Source: Streptomyces filamentosus | GTDB taxonomy: Bacteria > Actinomycetota > Actinomycetes > Streptomycetales > Streptomycetaceae | Assembly (NCBI RefSeq): GCF_014654895.1 | Contig: NZ_BNBE01000005.1 | Location: forward strand, 1 to 64,000 | Direction: 5' to 3' | DNA: 64,000 nt | Position numbers and translations under genes: made by a program | The notes under the pieces: model-generated | What the model was told of the DNA's origin: nothing | The model's database searches: none | The model's input: only the letters and a program-made list of their open reading frames with translations | Shown: piece after piece, positions 1 through 7,252 of the stretch | Layout: each line of letters starts with the position of its first letter | Numbering within the stretch: position 1 is the stretch's first letter

Positions 1-829
1 CGCGGAAGGCGTGCTCGATGTACGAGCGGGTGACTCCGAGACGCTCGGCCGCGGTGGTCTTGTCGGCGCCGGTGGTCCGCATCACCCAGCTCGCGTCCTG
101 GGCGACGAGCTCACGGCGGGTGACCCCGTACAGCGGTTCGAAGTCGGGGTCGTCGATGACGTCCATGCGGTCGGCCCAGTAGGCGACGTCCGGCCAGCGG
201 CGGGAAGCTGCGTAGCGGCGAGCGGAGGCCACCGACCTCTTGCTGATGCCCGACTTGGCTGGCCGCTTGCTGCTGAGGTCTTCGTAGGCGAGTGCAACGC
301 GCTGTGCGGTCCTCGCGCAAGCCTCTGCCCCGCCGGGTGCACTGGCCCGCTTGAGGAACTCGTAGATGTACTTCTTGTTGAATCCGAGGGGCTCAGCCAG
401 GTAGATGATCGGCCAGCCCGACGCGACGAGGGCCTGAGTGCGGCGAGCGGTGCCGCACGCGTTGATGAGGGGCGGGGTGACGTCGATCTCGGCCACGGCG
501 AGGATGCGTTCGGCGGTCTCGCGGGTCACCCGGTGGCCGTGTCGGATCCTGCTGGGGTGTCCCGGCGGGAGCAGGCTGCGGATTGCGCAGCTTCCTACTC
601 CAGAGAGGGCCATGATTGCGTGAGGCGTGCCGCCCGCGTCGATCAACTTCTTGACGTGATCTTTGACCGGCTGGGCGTCAACGAGCCTGTCCCATTCGCC
701 CGATGCCTGGCTCTGCAGACGTTCACGTGTCCGCTCGTTGTAGCGCTCCACGCAGGCCGGGCGTCGGCAGCGGTAGTTGACGTAGCAGGTGAGCTTGTCG
801 TGGTTCGGCGGTTCGCGGTCGGTGGTCAC
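1..829 (-). CDS. Helix-turn-helix-containing phage-type protein, 3' end outside the window
   Basis: A leftward frame opens with GTG at 829 and stays open to base 1, giving at least 276 residues, so the C-terminus is missing. The N-terminus has a Cys-rich start (CYVNYRCRRPAC, two pairs of Cys), which could bind zinc. Near the window edge, residues of the type TTAAERLGVTRSYIEHAFR look like a helix-turn-helix. A middle segment with ATG-less repeated helical stretches may hold a second HTH. The GTG overlaps the stop of the 56-aa gene upstream by 4 nt, so translation is probably coupled. It probably acts as a DNA-binding regulator of the element, but I cannot name its function. Confidence 0.6.
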   Translation of the reverse strand, partial: MTTDREPPNHDKLTCYVNYRCRRPACVERYNERTRERLQSQASGEWDRLVDAQPVKDHVKKLIDAGGTPHAIMALSGVGSCAIRSLLPPGHPSRIRHGHRVTRETAERILAVAEIDVTPPLINACGTARRTQALVASGWPIIYLAEPLGFNKKYIYEFLKRASAPGGAEACARTAQRVALAYEDLSSKRPAKSGISKRSVASARRYAASRRWPDVAYWADRMDVIDDPDFEPLYGVTRRELVAQDASWVMRTTGADKTTAAERLGVTRSYIEHAFR

Positions 830-996
830 TGTCCGGTCTCCTTCCGGGGCTGTCGTGCGGGGAGGTTCCACAGGGCGTGGCAGGTGGCGAGGTCGGTGAT
901 GGCCTGCCGGGTGCGGTGGTCGTCGCGCCAGCGGCGGAGGTCGATGAGGATCCAGGAGGCGGCGATCTCGCGCTGGACCCACGGCCGGCGCCTCAT
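826..996 (-). CDS. 56-aa basic microprotein of the phage operon
   Basis: A 56-residue frame starts at ATG 996 and ends at 826. It overlaps the gene before it by 4 nt (ATGA) and the gene after it by 4 nt (GTGA), which is the main argument that it is real. It is rich in Arg and Trp (RRW, SWILIDLRRW) with an amphipathic middle and has no predicted membrane span. No family is recognised. A longer frame covers the same bases but has no suitable start and would overlap the upstream gene heavily. Confidence 0.55.
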   Translation of the reverse strand: MRRRPWVQREIAASWILIDLRRWRDDHRTRQAITDLATCHALWNLPARQPRKETGQ

Positions 997-1367
997 GCGG
1001 CGGCCTGCGGCTGCTGGCCCCGGGCCCGGCGCTGCTCGGCTATGACGAGGCCCTTGACACTCAGCCGCCAGACTCCGAGCCGATGCCCGTGGGTGGAGGC
1101 CAGAGTGGAGGGCACGACGCGGCCGGTGTGCTCGATGACGCCGGCGGTCCGCAGGCTGTTGATCGCGGCGCCGAGGAAGCCGTGGGCGAGCTCGGGCAGG
1201 ACGTCGCGCAGGTCGTTCGCCGAGAACTCGCTGTGGCGGGTGCCGAAGTGGTAGACGGCCTGCTCGACGAGGAACCGGTCCCACGACGACTGGTCGGCGA
1301 TGTCTTCGAGCAGCAGGTCCTTCTCGGCGGAGGCGAGACGCTCAGCCGGGGAAAGGCGGCGGGTCAT
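993..1367 (-). CDS. 124-aa winged-helix-like hypothetical protein
   Basis: The frame starts at ATG 1367. The N-terminal 50 residues are helical and charged. Residues about 45-105 have the pattern of a winged helix (FSANDLRDVLPE helix, then AAINSLRTAGVI recognition-helix-like stretch, then a beta wing ending VWRLS). Similar short proteins accompany RecT/exonuclease pairs in actinophages, and this is an inference from context. It lies 30 nt downstream of the RecT-like gene and overlaps the next gene by 4 nt. A role as a small regulator or recombination accessory is possible but unproven. Confidence 0.6.
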   Translation of the reverse strand: MTRRLSPAERLASAEKDLLLEDIADQSSWDRFLVEQAVYHFGTRHSEFSANDLRDVLPELAHGFLGAAINSLRTAGVIEHTGRVVPSTLASTHGHRLGVWRLSVKGLVIAEQRRARGQQPQAAA

Positions 1368-1397
1368 GGCAGAGTCCTTCCGGTCGGGGTGGGGTGG

Positions 1398-2189
1398 CTA
1401 CTGCTGCTGGCCAGTGATCTCGGCGGCGGTGATGCGGGGCGGCGGGAACGCTTCGTCGCGGCTCATCTCGCCCTTGGCGACGGACTGGAAGACGACCTGG
1501 AGGTTCGCGATGTCGGCCTCGTCCCAGCGAGCCCGCGGGTAGCCGACCTTCGTCTCCAGCTGCTGCACCGTGACGCCGACCCGCTTGTAGCCGTCGATGG
1601 CCTGCTGGATCCGCTGCTCCAGGGAGGTCCCGTCGCCCTTTGCGAGGGTCTCCTGGCAGATCGTGATGGCTTCGGCCGTGTACCAGGCCGGCAGCATCGC
1701 GAAGATCGCCTCGCGGAGCCGGCGGGCGCCGAGGTTCGCGTTGTTCTCGTACACGTCCCGCAGGTCGGTGAGGTCCTTCTTCCCCTTCCGGGTGTCGCGG
1801 ACGTGCGGGGCGATGAAGATCTGCGACGAGCGGGAGTTGCGCTGGAGGTCCCAGGCGTAGGCGAGGATCTCGGACTGGCCGAGGACCGTGTCGCGGGACA
1901 GCTCCATCGTTCCGTGCTGGACGTTGCCCCAGATCAGGGCGAGCTCGCGGGCCAGGTGAATGGAGGGGCCGCTGACGGTCTCGCCGGCCTTCGGGTAGGA
2001 GAAGAACGCCTTCTCGGCGAGCGCGTACTGGCGGCAGGCGAACCGCATCTCGTTCTGCGCGTTCTCGATGTTGCGCGGGTTCTGCTGGGCGATGAAGACC
2101 GCGGCCTTCACTTCGGCTTCGGCCCGCGACATCTCGATCGCCGTCGACTGGCCGATGCGGCTGGCGGGGCTGGGGCTGGGGGCGTTCAC
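1398..2189 (-). CDS. RecT-like single-strand annealing protein
   Basis: A protein of 263 residues starting at GTG 2189; the GTG overlaps the stop of the exonuclease gene by 4 nt, so I prefer it over an upstream in-frame ATG. The segment around residues 65-110 (ACRQYALAEKAFFSYPKAG, then SGPSIHLARELALIWGN) is characteristic of the actinophage annealing proteins that sit beside PD-(D/E)XK exonucleases. Such proteins coat resected single strands and anneal them to homologous DNA. The adjacent exonuclease supplies the 3' tails, giving a two-part recombination system like RecE/RecT. Confidence in the annealing role rests on the motif and the gene pair, not on a search. Confidence 0.75.
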   Translation of the reverse strand: MNAPSPSPASRIGQSTAIEMSRAEAEVKAAVFIAQQNPRNIENAQNEMRFACRQYALAEKAFFSYPKAGETVSGPSIHLARELALIWGNVQHGTMELSRDTVLGQSEILAYAWDLQRNSRSSQIFIAPHVRDTRKGKKDLTDLRDVYENNANLGARRLREAIFAMLPAWYTAEAITICQETLAKGDGTSLEQRIQQAIDGYKRVGVTVQQLETKVGYPRARWDEADIANLQVVFQSVAKGEMSRDEAFPPPRITAAEITGQQQ

Positions 2190-3043
2190 AGGTAGGTCTC
2201 CTTGTCGCGGTTCTCGGTCCAGCCGGGGAGGGACACGTAGTTCGGCTCGTCGCCGTAGCCGGTCCACACCCCGGTCTCCATGCAGTCGGCGAAGGTCTCG
2301 ATGGCGGCCCGGTTCTTGGCGCGGCCGATCTCGCGGGCGAAGTAGTCGATGCCGATGACGTTCACCAGGTAGGGCGGCTTCTTTTCCTGCACGATGAACA
2401 GGAGCTCGGTGTCGTCACCGCCGAGGCCGAGGACCTGCGCGGCCTCCTCGTACCAGGCGGCCTGCATGTTGTAGCCGTACTTCGCGACCGCCCTCTGGAA
2501 GGCGTCCTCGCTGGCGTCGTCCGACGTCTTGTAGTCGGGGATGATCAGCCGGCCGGACTGGCCGGTGGGGAGCCAGTCGAAGCGGACGCGGCGGCGGATG
2601 CCGGTGGGGCCGTCGAGCCAGAAGCCAGACTGTTCGGGGGCCCCGGAGGCGGGGTCGAGGAGGGCGGCGGCGAGGGGGTTGGAGAGGAGCGCCTCACCCA
2701 TCGCTTTGATCATGTCGAGTTCGTGGCGCTTGAGCGGGATCCCGCCGGCTTCGCGGATGGCGGCGACTTCGGCCCGGATGGCGTCGGTGTTCCACAGGTC
2801 GTGGTCGACGAGGACGAGTTCGGGTCCGTTGCCGAGGACTTCCTTGTGGGCGGCGTTGCCGTAGTCGAAGGTCTTGGTGGCGGGCTGGGGGTGGTCCTGC
2901 TCGTGGCGGAACTTGGCGGGGCAGGACGGCGGCAGGAGCTTCCGGGCGCCGGACGAGGACAGGCTGGTCTTGTCGGCGTGGTAGGCCTCGTTGGACAGGT
3001 CGGTGTGCAGGCCCAGCTCGGGGGCTCCTGCCGCCGCGGTCAC
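2186..3043 (-). CDS. PD-(D/E)XK exonuclease (RecE/lambda-exo-like)
   Basis: A protein of 285 residues from GTG 3043, which overlaps the preceding 33-aa gene by 4 nt. The nuclease core is visible: His66 in GNAAHKEVLG, an acidic Asp156 in RRVRFDW, and Asp170-Tyr-Lys172 in IIPDYKTS, the D-Xn-(D/E)XK signature. The C-terminal half has the helical pattern of phage exonucleases (YGYNMQAAWY, a conserved motif helix). It would digest one strand of duplex ends to provide 3' overhangs for the RecT-like protein encoded immediately downstream. A longer in-frame reading frame extends upstream but overlaps several genes and lacks family similarity. Confidence 0.85.
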   Translation of the reverse strand: MTAAAGAPELGLHTDLSNEAYHADKTSLSSSGARKLLPPSCPAKFRHEQDHPQPATKTFDYGNAAHKEVLGNGPELVLVDHDLWNTDAIRAEVAAIREAGGIPLKRHELDMIKAMGEALLSNPLAAALLDPASGAPEQSGFWLDGPTGIRRRVRFDWLPTGQSGRLIIPDYKTSDDASEDAFQRAVAKYGYNMQAAWYEEAAQVLGLGGDDTELLFIVQEKKPPYLVNVIGIDYFAREIGRAKNRAAIETFADCMETGVWTGYGDEPNYVSLPGWTENRDKETYL

Positions 3044-3141
3044 TGCTGGCCGCCTTCGGTGTCGGCGCAGTCCTCGCAGCGCGCGCCCTGGGGAGTGCGG
3101 ACGAACGGGCCGGCGGTGTCGCCGCAGGGGCAGGTGATCAC
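3040..3141 (-). CDS. 33-aa zinc-ribbon microprotein
   Basis: This frame of 33 codons starts at GTG 3141 and ends at 3040. It contains CPC near the N-terminus and CEDC near the C-terminus, i.e. two Cys pairs about 18 residues apart, enough for a minimal zinc ribbon. Both ends overlap neighbours by 4 nt (GTGA), so it fits exactly in a chain of coupled genes. No function is known. It is too short for ordinary gene callers and could be missed. Confidence 0.6.
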   Translation of the reverse strand: MITCPCGDTAGPFVRTPQGARCEDCADTEGGQQ

Positions 3142-3383
3142 GCCGCCACCTGCTCGCCGGCCGCGATGGCCTTGAGGTGGGCCACGCCGTTGGGGTCGTA
3201 CTGGATGGCGACGACGGCGGCGACGTAGCCGGGGAAGCCGTGGGCGAGCTTGTCGCGGTTGTCGACGTCGGCCATGTCGATGGCCTTGATGATCTGCTCG
3301 GTGAAGCTGCCGGCCTGGTAGCCGCCGCGGCCGTAGTGGGCCAGGACATGGTTGGCGACTTCCGGAGTGATGGCGTGGTCCAT
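3138..3383 (-). CDS. 81-aa hypothetical phage-operon protein
   Basis: The frame starts at ATG 3383, preceded by AAGGAGCC, a good ribosome binding site. The product is a mixed alpha/beta protein without Cys, with a helical centre (FTEQIIKAIDMADVDN) and an alanine-rich end. No family is recognised. It is the first gene after a strong hairpin at 3409-3445, so it may begin a new translation or transcription segment, and it overlaps the zinc-ribbon gene by 4 nt. Confidence 0.6.
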   Translation of the reverse strand: MDHAITPEVANHVLAHYGRGGYQAGSFTEQIIKAIDMADVDNRDKLAHGFPGYVAAVVAIQYDPNGVAHLKAIAAGEQVAA

Positions 3384-3408
3384 GAAGGGCTCCTTGATGG
3401 CTTGGGGC

Positions 3409-3445
3409 CCAGGCCGCCCCGCGCTGGGGGCTTGGGGCGGCCTGG
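3409..3445 (-). terminator. Strong hairpin downstream of the clamp-like gene
   Basis: A perfect 12-bp inverted repeat (arms 3409-3420 and 3434-3445, 13-nt loop) lies between the clamp-like gene and the 81-aa gene. All genes here run leftward. No T-tract follows, so it may be a partial terminator, an attenuator or an mRNA-stability hairpin that sets a different expression level for the recombination genes downstream. Confidence 0.5.
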
Positions 3446-3492
3446 CTGGCGCGGAGCCGGGGGGAGGGCTCGACGCGCCGGTCTGGGGTGGG

Positions 3493-4287
3493 TCAGGCGG
3501 CCGGCCGGAGGCCGAACTGGCTGACGGCGGCGGCGAGGGGGAAGGTGTCGTCCTCGATGCCCAGCAGGTGGACCAGCGGCTCGCCATCCTGGTCTTCGCC
3601 GGAGTACTTCCACGGGTCGCCGTCCCGGTCGACCATGTCCTCGTCGAGGTTGAAGCGGATGTCGCCGACGTCGACGTACCGGGTCAGGCTCTTCCGCCAG
3701 CCGTCGAACAGTTCCTCGCGGGACGTCTGGTCGTTGCGGATCGGCATCTGCATGCCGATGAACTCCGACCGGTCGTCCATGAAGACGAACGCGGCCCCCG
3801 GCGCCGCCTGCCAGAGGTGGAGCACCTGCGCGGCGTCCTTCCATCGGGCCAGGTACTTCGGGGTCACGCCGGTCAGGGGGACCGGGTTGAGCCCCATGTC
3901 GAAGAACTTCCGCACGAGACGCCGCCAGTCGGGCAGGACGGTGGAGGCGGGCAGAGCGGCGATGGTCAGCGAGTTGACCGTGCCGTTCAGGGTGACGGTC
4001 GGGATGTCTCCGCCGAGGGCCGTGATGGAGATGTCGGTGTTGGTCTTCAGCCAGGCCAGGATGGTGGGGACGTGGGCACCAGCGATGGCGGTCTTCCACT
4101 CGCCGGTGTTGAGGATGGCCTGGCGGGAGACGGCCATGGTGTAGCGGTCGGTGGTGACGGCGTAGAGGTATCCGTCCCGGGACTCCAGGTGGACGGCGGT
4201 GAGCGTCGGGATGGTGTCGTCGGTGCTGGCGTGCGGGGCTACCTGCTTCAGCATGCGCTGCAGGTCGTTGGTCAGAATGGTGGTCAC
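3493..4287 (-). CDS. Sliding-clamp-like (DnaN-like) protein, two-domain size
   Basis: A 264-residue protein with a GTG start at 4287. The first 115 residues follow the beta-clamp domain pattern: an N-terminal helix (LTNDLQRMLKQVAPHAS), a strand pair (IPTLTAVHLESRDGYLYAVTT) with the TTDRYTMAV turn typical of clamp domain I (T-D-R/L-Y), then the SITALGGDIPTVTLNG strand region. A second similar domain follows from about residue 130. Bacterial beta clamps have three domains and about 370 residues; this one is the size of PCNA or T4 gp45. It probably serves replication of the element. Assignment is by pattern recognition and needs a structure search. Confidence 0.6.
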   Translation of the reverse strand: MTTILTNDLQRMLKQVAPHASTDDTIPTLTAVHLESRDGYLYAVTTDRYTMAVSRQAILNTGEWKTAIAGAHVPTILAWLKTNTDISITALGGDIPTVTLNGTVNSLTIAALPASTVLPDWRRLVRKFFDMGLNPVPLTGVTPKYLARWKDAAQVLHLWQAAPGAAFVFMDDRSEFIGMQMPIRNDQTSREELFDGWRKSLTRYVDVGDIRFNLDEDMVDRDGDPWKYSGEDQDGEPLVHLLGIEDDTFPLAAAVSQFGLRPAA

Positions 4288-4314
4288 GGGGTCCCTTTCT
4301 GGGATGCTTGAGGT

Positions 4315-4345
4315 ACGCCCCGTCGAATACGCCTCGACGGGGCGT
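4315..4345 (-). terminator. Hairpin upstream of the clamp-like gene
   Basis: A perfect 12-bp inverted repeat (4315-4326 and 4334-4345, 7-nt loop) is followed on the other side by a second repeat of 9 bp (4364-4372 and 4392-4400). Both lie in the 115-nt gap between the 60-aa gene and the clamp-like gene, all leftward. They may terminate or attenuate the upstream transcript. No promoter is obvious. Confidence 0.45.
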
Positions 4346-4402
4346 CCTGCGTGGTGGCTTGGGCGCCGGGCCTGCGGGTCGGGTCACCGCCGGCCCGGCG
4401 AG

Positions 4403-4585
4403 TCAGGCGGCCTGCGGGTTGGTGGTGATGGGGAGGAGCAGGTCGGCCTGGTAGCTGGCCGACACCTCCGGCAGGCCGTGGGCGCGGATGAGGTGGTCGG
4501 TCATGGTCTCGGCCGCGGTCTCGCGGTTGGCGCCGGTCGTGTGATGCGTGCAGTGGGGCGCCGGGCAGCGCAGGTAGCCGTTCAC
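4403..4585 (-). CDS. 60-aa zinc-finger-like protein
   Basis: The frame starts at GTG 4585 and overlaps the 104-aa gene by 4 nt. The product has CPAPHCTHH near the N-terminus and a later LIRAHG, i.e. a Cys/His cluster compatible with a C2H2-like finger (Cys-X4-Cys, then His residues). The rest is a helix and an apolar C-terminal tail. Small zinc-finger proteins of this size are frequent in actinophage early operons. Function unknown; a nucleic-acid-binding role is an inference. Confidence 0.6.
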   Translation of the reverse strand: MNGYLRCPAPHCTHHTTGANRETAAETMTDHLIRAHGLPEVSASYQADLLLPITTNPQAA

Positions 4586-4896
4586 GCCGCAGCTCCGCTG
4601 ATGAGCACCTGCCGCAGCTGGTCCTTCTCCGCGCGCAGGCTGTCGACTTCGGCCTGCAACTGGTCGATCCAGTCGAGGAGCCGGGGGATGTCGGCGCGGG
4701 CCCGGGCGATGAAGTGAGCGTTGGCCCACGTCTGGGCGGCGCCGTCGAGGCCGGCCTCGTTGGTCATCGTGCAGATGGCGGTGCCGGCCGCGGGGTTGCC
4801 GGTGATGCTGTAGGTGGCGCCGTCGTACTCGATGCACCAGGTGCCGTCGGTCGCGGCGTCGGCACAGTCCTTGATCTCGTTGAGCCAGTCGGTCAT
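4582..4896 (-). CDS. 104-aa Ead/Ea22-like phage protein
   Basis: The frame starts at ATG 4896 with GGAG upstream. The N-terminal half has a small beta region with W and C residues (GTWCIEYDGATYSITG) and the C-terminal half is a helix typical of phage Ead/Ea22-like proteins (ANAHFIARARADIPRLLDWI) running into a short coiled coil (LQAEVDSLRAEKDQL). These proteins are common in phage early regions and have no settled function. It overlaps both neighbours by 4 nt. Confidence 0.65.
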   Translation of the reverse strand: MTDWLNEIKDCADAATDGTWCIEYDGATYSITGNPAAGTAICTMTNEAGLDGAAQTWANAHFIARARADIPRLLDWIDQLQAEVDSLRAEKDQLRQVLISGAAA

Positions 4897-4985
4897 CGGG
4901 GACTCCGGTTGAGGTGGCGGCCGAGGGCCAGCAGGAAGAGAGATCCGGCGGTGGTGGCGGCGAGCTGCAGCCAGGCCCGGGTCAC
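4893..4985 (-). CDS. 30-aa membrane microprotein
   Basis: A frame of 30 codons starts at GTG 4985 and ends with a TGA that overlaps the next ATG. Its start likewise overlaps the stop of the upstream gene. The central stretch of about 17 residues (WLQLAATTAGSLFLLAL) is hydrophobic and could span the membrane once, followed by a positive tail (RHLNRSPR). Its exact fit between two coupled genes supports it. Function unknown. Confidence 0.5.
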   Translation of the reverse strand: MTRAWLQLAATTAGSLFLLALGRHLNRSPR

Positions 4986-5590
4986 GAGGCAGCCTCGGCG
5001 GCGATCTCGGCCTTGACCTCGTCGTAGCGGGCGATGCCCCACAAGATCGCGCGGAGACACCAGAGGAACTGCGGCGTGGGCTCAGTCAGGTCCCACTCGA
5101 AGATGTCGTGGAAGCGGAAGTCTCCGAAGCTGAAGGAGTCCAGGGCTTCGCGGGCGGCTTCTTCGCCGCCGAAGGAGAAGCCCTCCAGCAGTTCCTCGCG
5201 GACAGCCGCCATCAGCTTCGAGTCGGCGCCGTAGGTCTTGAGCTCCTCGACGACCTGCCGGCGGAACGCATCGGACGAGAAGCGGGTGACGCCCTCGCCG
5301 CCGCGGACCTTCTGCGCCCAGTACGACGGGTTGAGGCCGTTGCCGCGGAAGTACGGCAGCATGTCCTCGGCGAGGCTGAGCATGTACGTGGTCTGCTGGG
5401 AGAACGCGTGGTCGCTGACGTCGCCGCGGATGACGAGGCTGCCGGGCCAGGTGACGATCTCGAACCAGTAGAAGCTGTGGTCGGGGGCCTTGAAGCGCAG
5501 GTGCCGGTGCACGCCCTGGTCGAGGACGATCTCCAGCTCGTGCTCGGCAACGTCCTCGGCGAATCGGAGGGCGGACTTGGTGTCGCTCAC
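4982..5590 (-). CDS. 202-aa hypothetical protein of actinophage early region
   Basis: The frame begins at GTG 5590, overlapping the 67-aa gene by 4 nt. It is an acidic, soluble alpha/beta protein with many aromatic residues (HSFYWFEIVTWPG, DFRFHDIFEWDL, FLWCLRAILWG). The segment SLVIRGDVSDHAFS and the FRGN-LNPSYWA-KV region are distinctive; I have the impression of a conserved family in Streptomyces phages and integrated elements but no known function. Upstream in-frame starts would overlap two genes and are rejected. Confidence 0.65.
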   Translation of the reverse strand: MSDTKSALRFAEDVAEHELEIVLDQGVHRHLRFKAPDHSFYWFEIVTWPGSLVIRGDVSDHAFSQQTTYMLSLAEDMLPYFRGNGLNPSYWAQKVRGGEGVTRFSSDAFRRQVVEELKTYGADSKLMAAVREELLEGFSFGGEEAAREALDSFSFGDFRFHDIFEWDLTEPTPQFLWCLRAILWGIARYDEVKAEIAAEAAS

Positions 5591-5790
5591 GAGGCCCTCC
5601 TGGGCGTCCACGTGGGGTAGGTGTCGGGGGTGGAGCAGCGGTCGCCGTGCTCGCAGGCGAGGCGGGCGAACGCGGCGTCGAACGGGTCCATCTGGTGGGC
5701 CTGCTCGGCGAGACAGCCGGCCTGGATCCGGAGAGCCTCGATCAGGTCCGCCAGCTGCACGTCCAGGCGCTCGAGGTCGCGGGCGGTCAT
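5587..5790 (-). CDS. 67-aa hypothetical protein
   Basis: The frame starts at ATG 5790 and overlaps both neighbours by 4 nt. It is helical over the first 45 residues (LDVQLADLIEALRIQAGCLAEQAHQ) and ends in a short tail with two Cys residues in total after the helix. It resembles small phage accessory proteins but no family is recognised. Confidence 0.55.
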   Translation of the reverse strand: MTARDLERLDVQLADLIEALRIQAGCLAEQAHQMDPFDAAFARLACEHGDRCSTPDTYPTWTPRRAS

Positions 5791-6047
5791 GCGGCACGCC
5801 CCCAGGGGGAGACCGCGAACCGCGGGTGACAGGCGGCGAGGATCTTGTTGCGGGCGGCGAGACGGCCGAGCTCGGCCTCGAAGTCGATGCGGTCATCAGC
5901 GGAGGCCAGCGGGCGGAAGCGGCCGATCTCGCGGAGGGCGTCCTCCGTCTCCATCACGGCCTGGCCGACCGGCTCCGGCATGGCGGCCAGCACCATCTCG
6001 GCGACCCGGTGCGGCATCGGGACGGAAGCAAGTCGGAAGGTGATCAC
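5787..6047 (-). CDS. 86-aa hypothetical protein
   Basis: GTG 6047 is chosen because it overlaps the stop of the antirepressor-like gene by 4 nt. The product is mostly helical and soluble, with an acidic central part (METEDALREIGRFRPLASADDRID). No motif or family is recognised. Its position just after the antirepressor suggests an early, possibly regulatory role. Confidence 0.55.
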   Translation of the reverse strand: MITFRLASVPMPHRVAEMVLAAMPEPVGQAVMETEDALREIGRFRPLASADDRIDFEAELGRLAARNKILAACHPRFAVSPWGRAA

Positions 6048-6862
6048 GCTGCACCGCCGAGGCTGAGCTGGGTCGGGTACTGGCTCGCGTAGAAGCGGTC
6101 CCACGTCTCCTCGAACAGGGGCAGGTGGCGGGCCGTCCAGGCGTAGGTCTCACGGACCGATCCGTTCGGCAGGTCTGCCTGCCGGCGTCCCGGCTTCTCA
6201 CCGTGCTCGGCCTCGTACAGGGCGGCGGCGCGGCGGCCGAACCAGGACTGCACCGACTCGATCTGCTTCCGCTTCAGGCCCTTGTCCTTCAGGAAGTCGG
6301 GCACGTACAGCGGCACGTCGAGGGGGTCGATCTCCGGCTCCTCGCCGAGGGCGCGGGCGGCGACGAGGCGGCCCTTCATCTCCAGCCAGTCGGGGGCGAC
6401 GATGCCCGACAGGATCGACAGGATCTCGGCCTGCTGCTTCGCGCGGGAGATCAGGGAGTCGAGCTGCTCTTCGGTGGCACGCGGGTTGATCGCGCCGCCC
6501 TGCGTCCAGTACGCCTCGATCGCGTCCGCGGTCTCGTTCTGGAACGCGACCAGCGTCGGGCGGGCGGACTCGGCGACCTTGTTCTCGTTCACGGTCGCCA
6601 GCAGCATCAAGAACGTGCGGACCGTGACCGTGGTGTGCGTGCGGGTCTGGTCGTCGCCGGGGACCTGCATTGCCCTCTGAGCAACGGAGGCCCAAGAGCG
6701 GGTCTGGAGCTTGCGGTACTGGGCGGGGTAGCTGAGCCCGAGCTCTTCGACGGCCGGCTTGAGCACGATGTGCGGGTGGCCGTCGACCATGGTGGTGTGG
6801 ATGGAGCCGACCGAGAGGTCGAGTTTCACGACCTGCCGCGACTCGGGGGATGATGTAGGCAA
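6044..6862 (-). CDS. Phage antirepressor-like protein (P22 Ant N-terminal type)
   Basis: A protein of 272 residues; the start is most likely TTG 6862, preceded by AGAAGG at good spacing, because no ATG or GTG fits as well. Residues about 10-125 match the antirepressor N-domain: a beta pair (VKLDLSVGSIHTTMVDGHPHIVLKP), then VEELGLSYPAQYRKLQTRSW, the VAQRAM loop, and LLATVNENKVAESARPTLVAFQNE. The C-terminal part is helical. Such proteins bind and inactivate phage repressors or regulate early genes. It is the first large gene of the leftward operon, as in other temperate actinophages. Confidence 0.8.
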   Translation of the reverse strand: MPTSSPESRQVVKLDLSVGSIHTTMVDGHPHIVLKPAVEELGLSYPAQYRKLQTRSWASVAQRAMQVPGDDQTRTHTTVTVRTFLMLLATVNENKVAESARPTLVAFQNETADAIEAYWTQGGAINPRATEEQLDSLISRAKQQAEILSILSGIVAPDWLEMKGRLVAARALGEEPEIDPLDVPLYVPDFLKDKGLKRKQIESVQSWFGRRAAALYEAEHGEKPGRRQADLPNGSVRETYAWTARHLPLFEETWDRFYASQYPTQLSLGGAA

Positions 6863-6951
6863 GGGTCTGCCCTTCTCTTGTCTGGATGGCGAGGGTGGAT
6901 CTAGGGCCGGCCGTCGGGCTCTGACCTCCGGCGGCGGCCCGCATACCGCGC

Positions 6952-7251
6952 TTAGGCGGCGAGGGGGCCGAGCGGCATACGGCCCAGGCCCTGGCGGCCG
7001 CGCCGCGGGGTGTTCTTCGCCGGCTGGACCAGGCTGTCGTCGAGCAGCAGCTGGCGGTCAGCCTTGGTCGTCACAACGCGTCGTCCCGGCTTGCGCTTGA
7101 TGTCCAGGGCGGCGATGCGCCGGCGGGCGGTCTTCACGCTGCACTTGAGGATCCAGGCCGTTTCCTGGACGGTGAGGATGTCGGCGTTCGGGTCCTTCGG
7201 CTCCTGCGGCATCTCGTACTTCAGGTACCGCTCGCTCCTGTCGCCAGGCAT
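6952..7251 (-). CDS. Small helix-turn-helix protein (excisionase/MerR-like)
   Basis: A 99-residue protein from ATG 7251, with AAGGAG about 5 nt upstream and only one base after the stop of the repressor-like gene. Residues about 25-60 (ILTVQETAWILKCSVKTARRRIAALDIKRKPGRRVVTT) form a winged HTH of the excisionase/MerR class, followed by a basic tail (PRRGRQGLGR). It may be the excisionase or a Cro-type regulator of the element. Its coupling to the XRE gene supports a role in the lysogeny switch. Confidence 0.7.
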   Translation of the reverse strand: MPGDRSERYLKYEMPQEPKDPNADILTVQETAWILKCSVKTARRRIAALDIKRKPGRRVVTTKADRQLLLDDSLVQPAKNTPRRGRQGLGRMPLGPLAA

Positions 7252-7252
7252 G

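Noticed and set aside
11..1045. Long rightward open frame at the left edge
   Set aside because: It is a shadow: the leftward frames 1-829, 826-996 and 993-1367 show coupled overlaps and better protein character.
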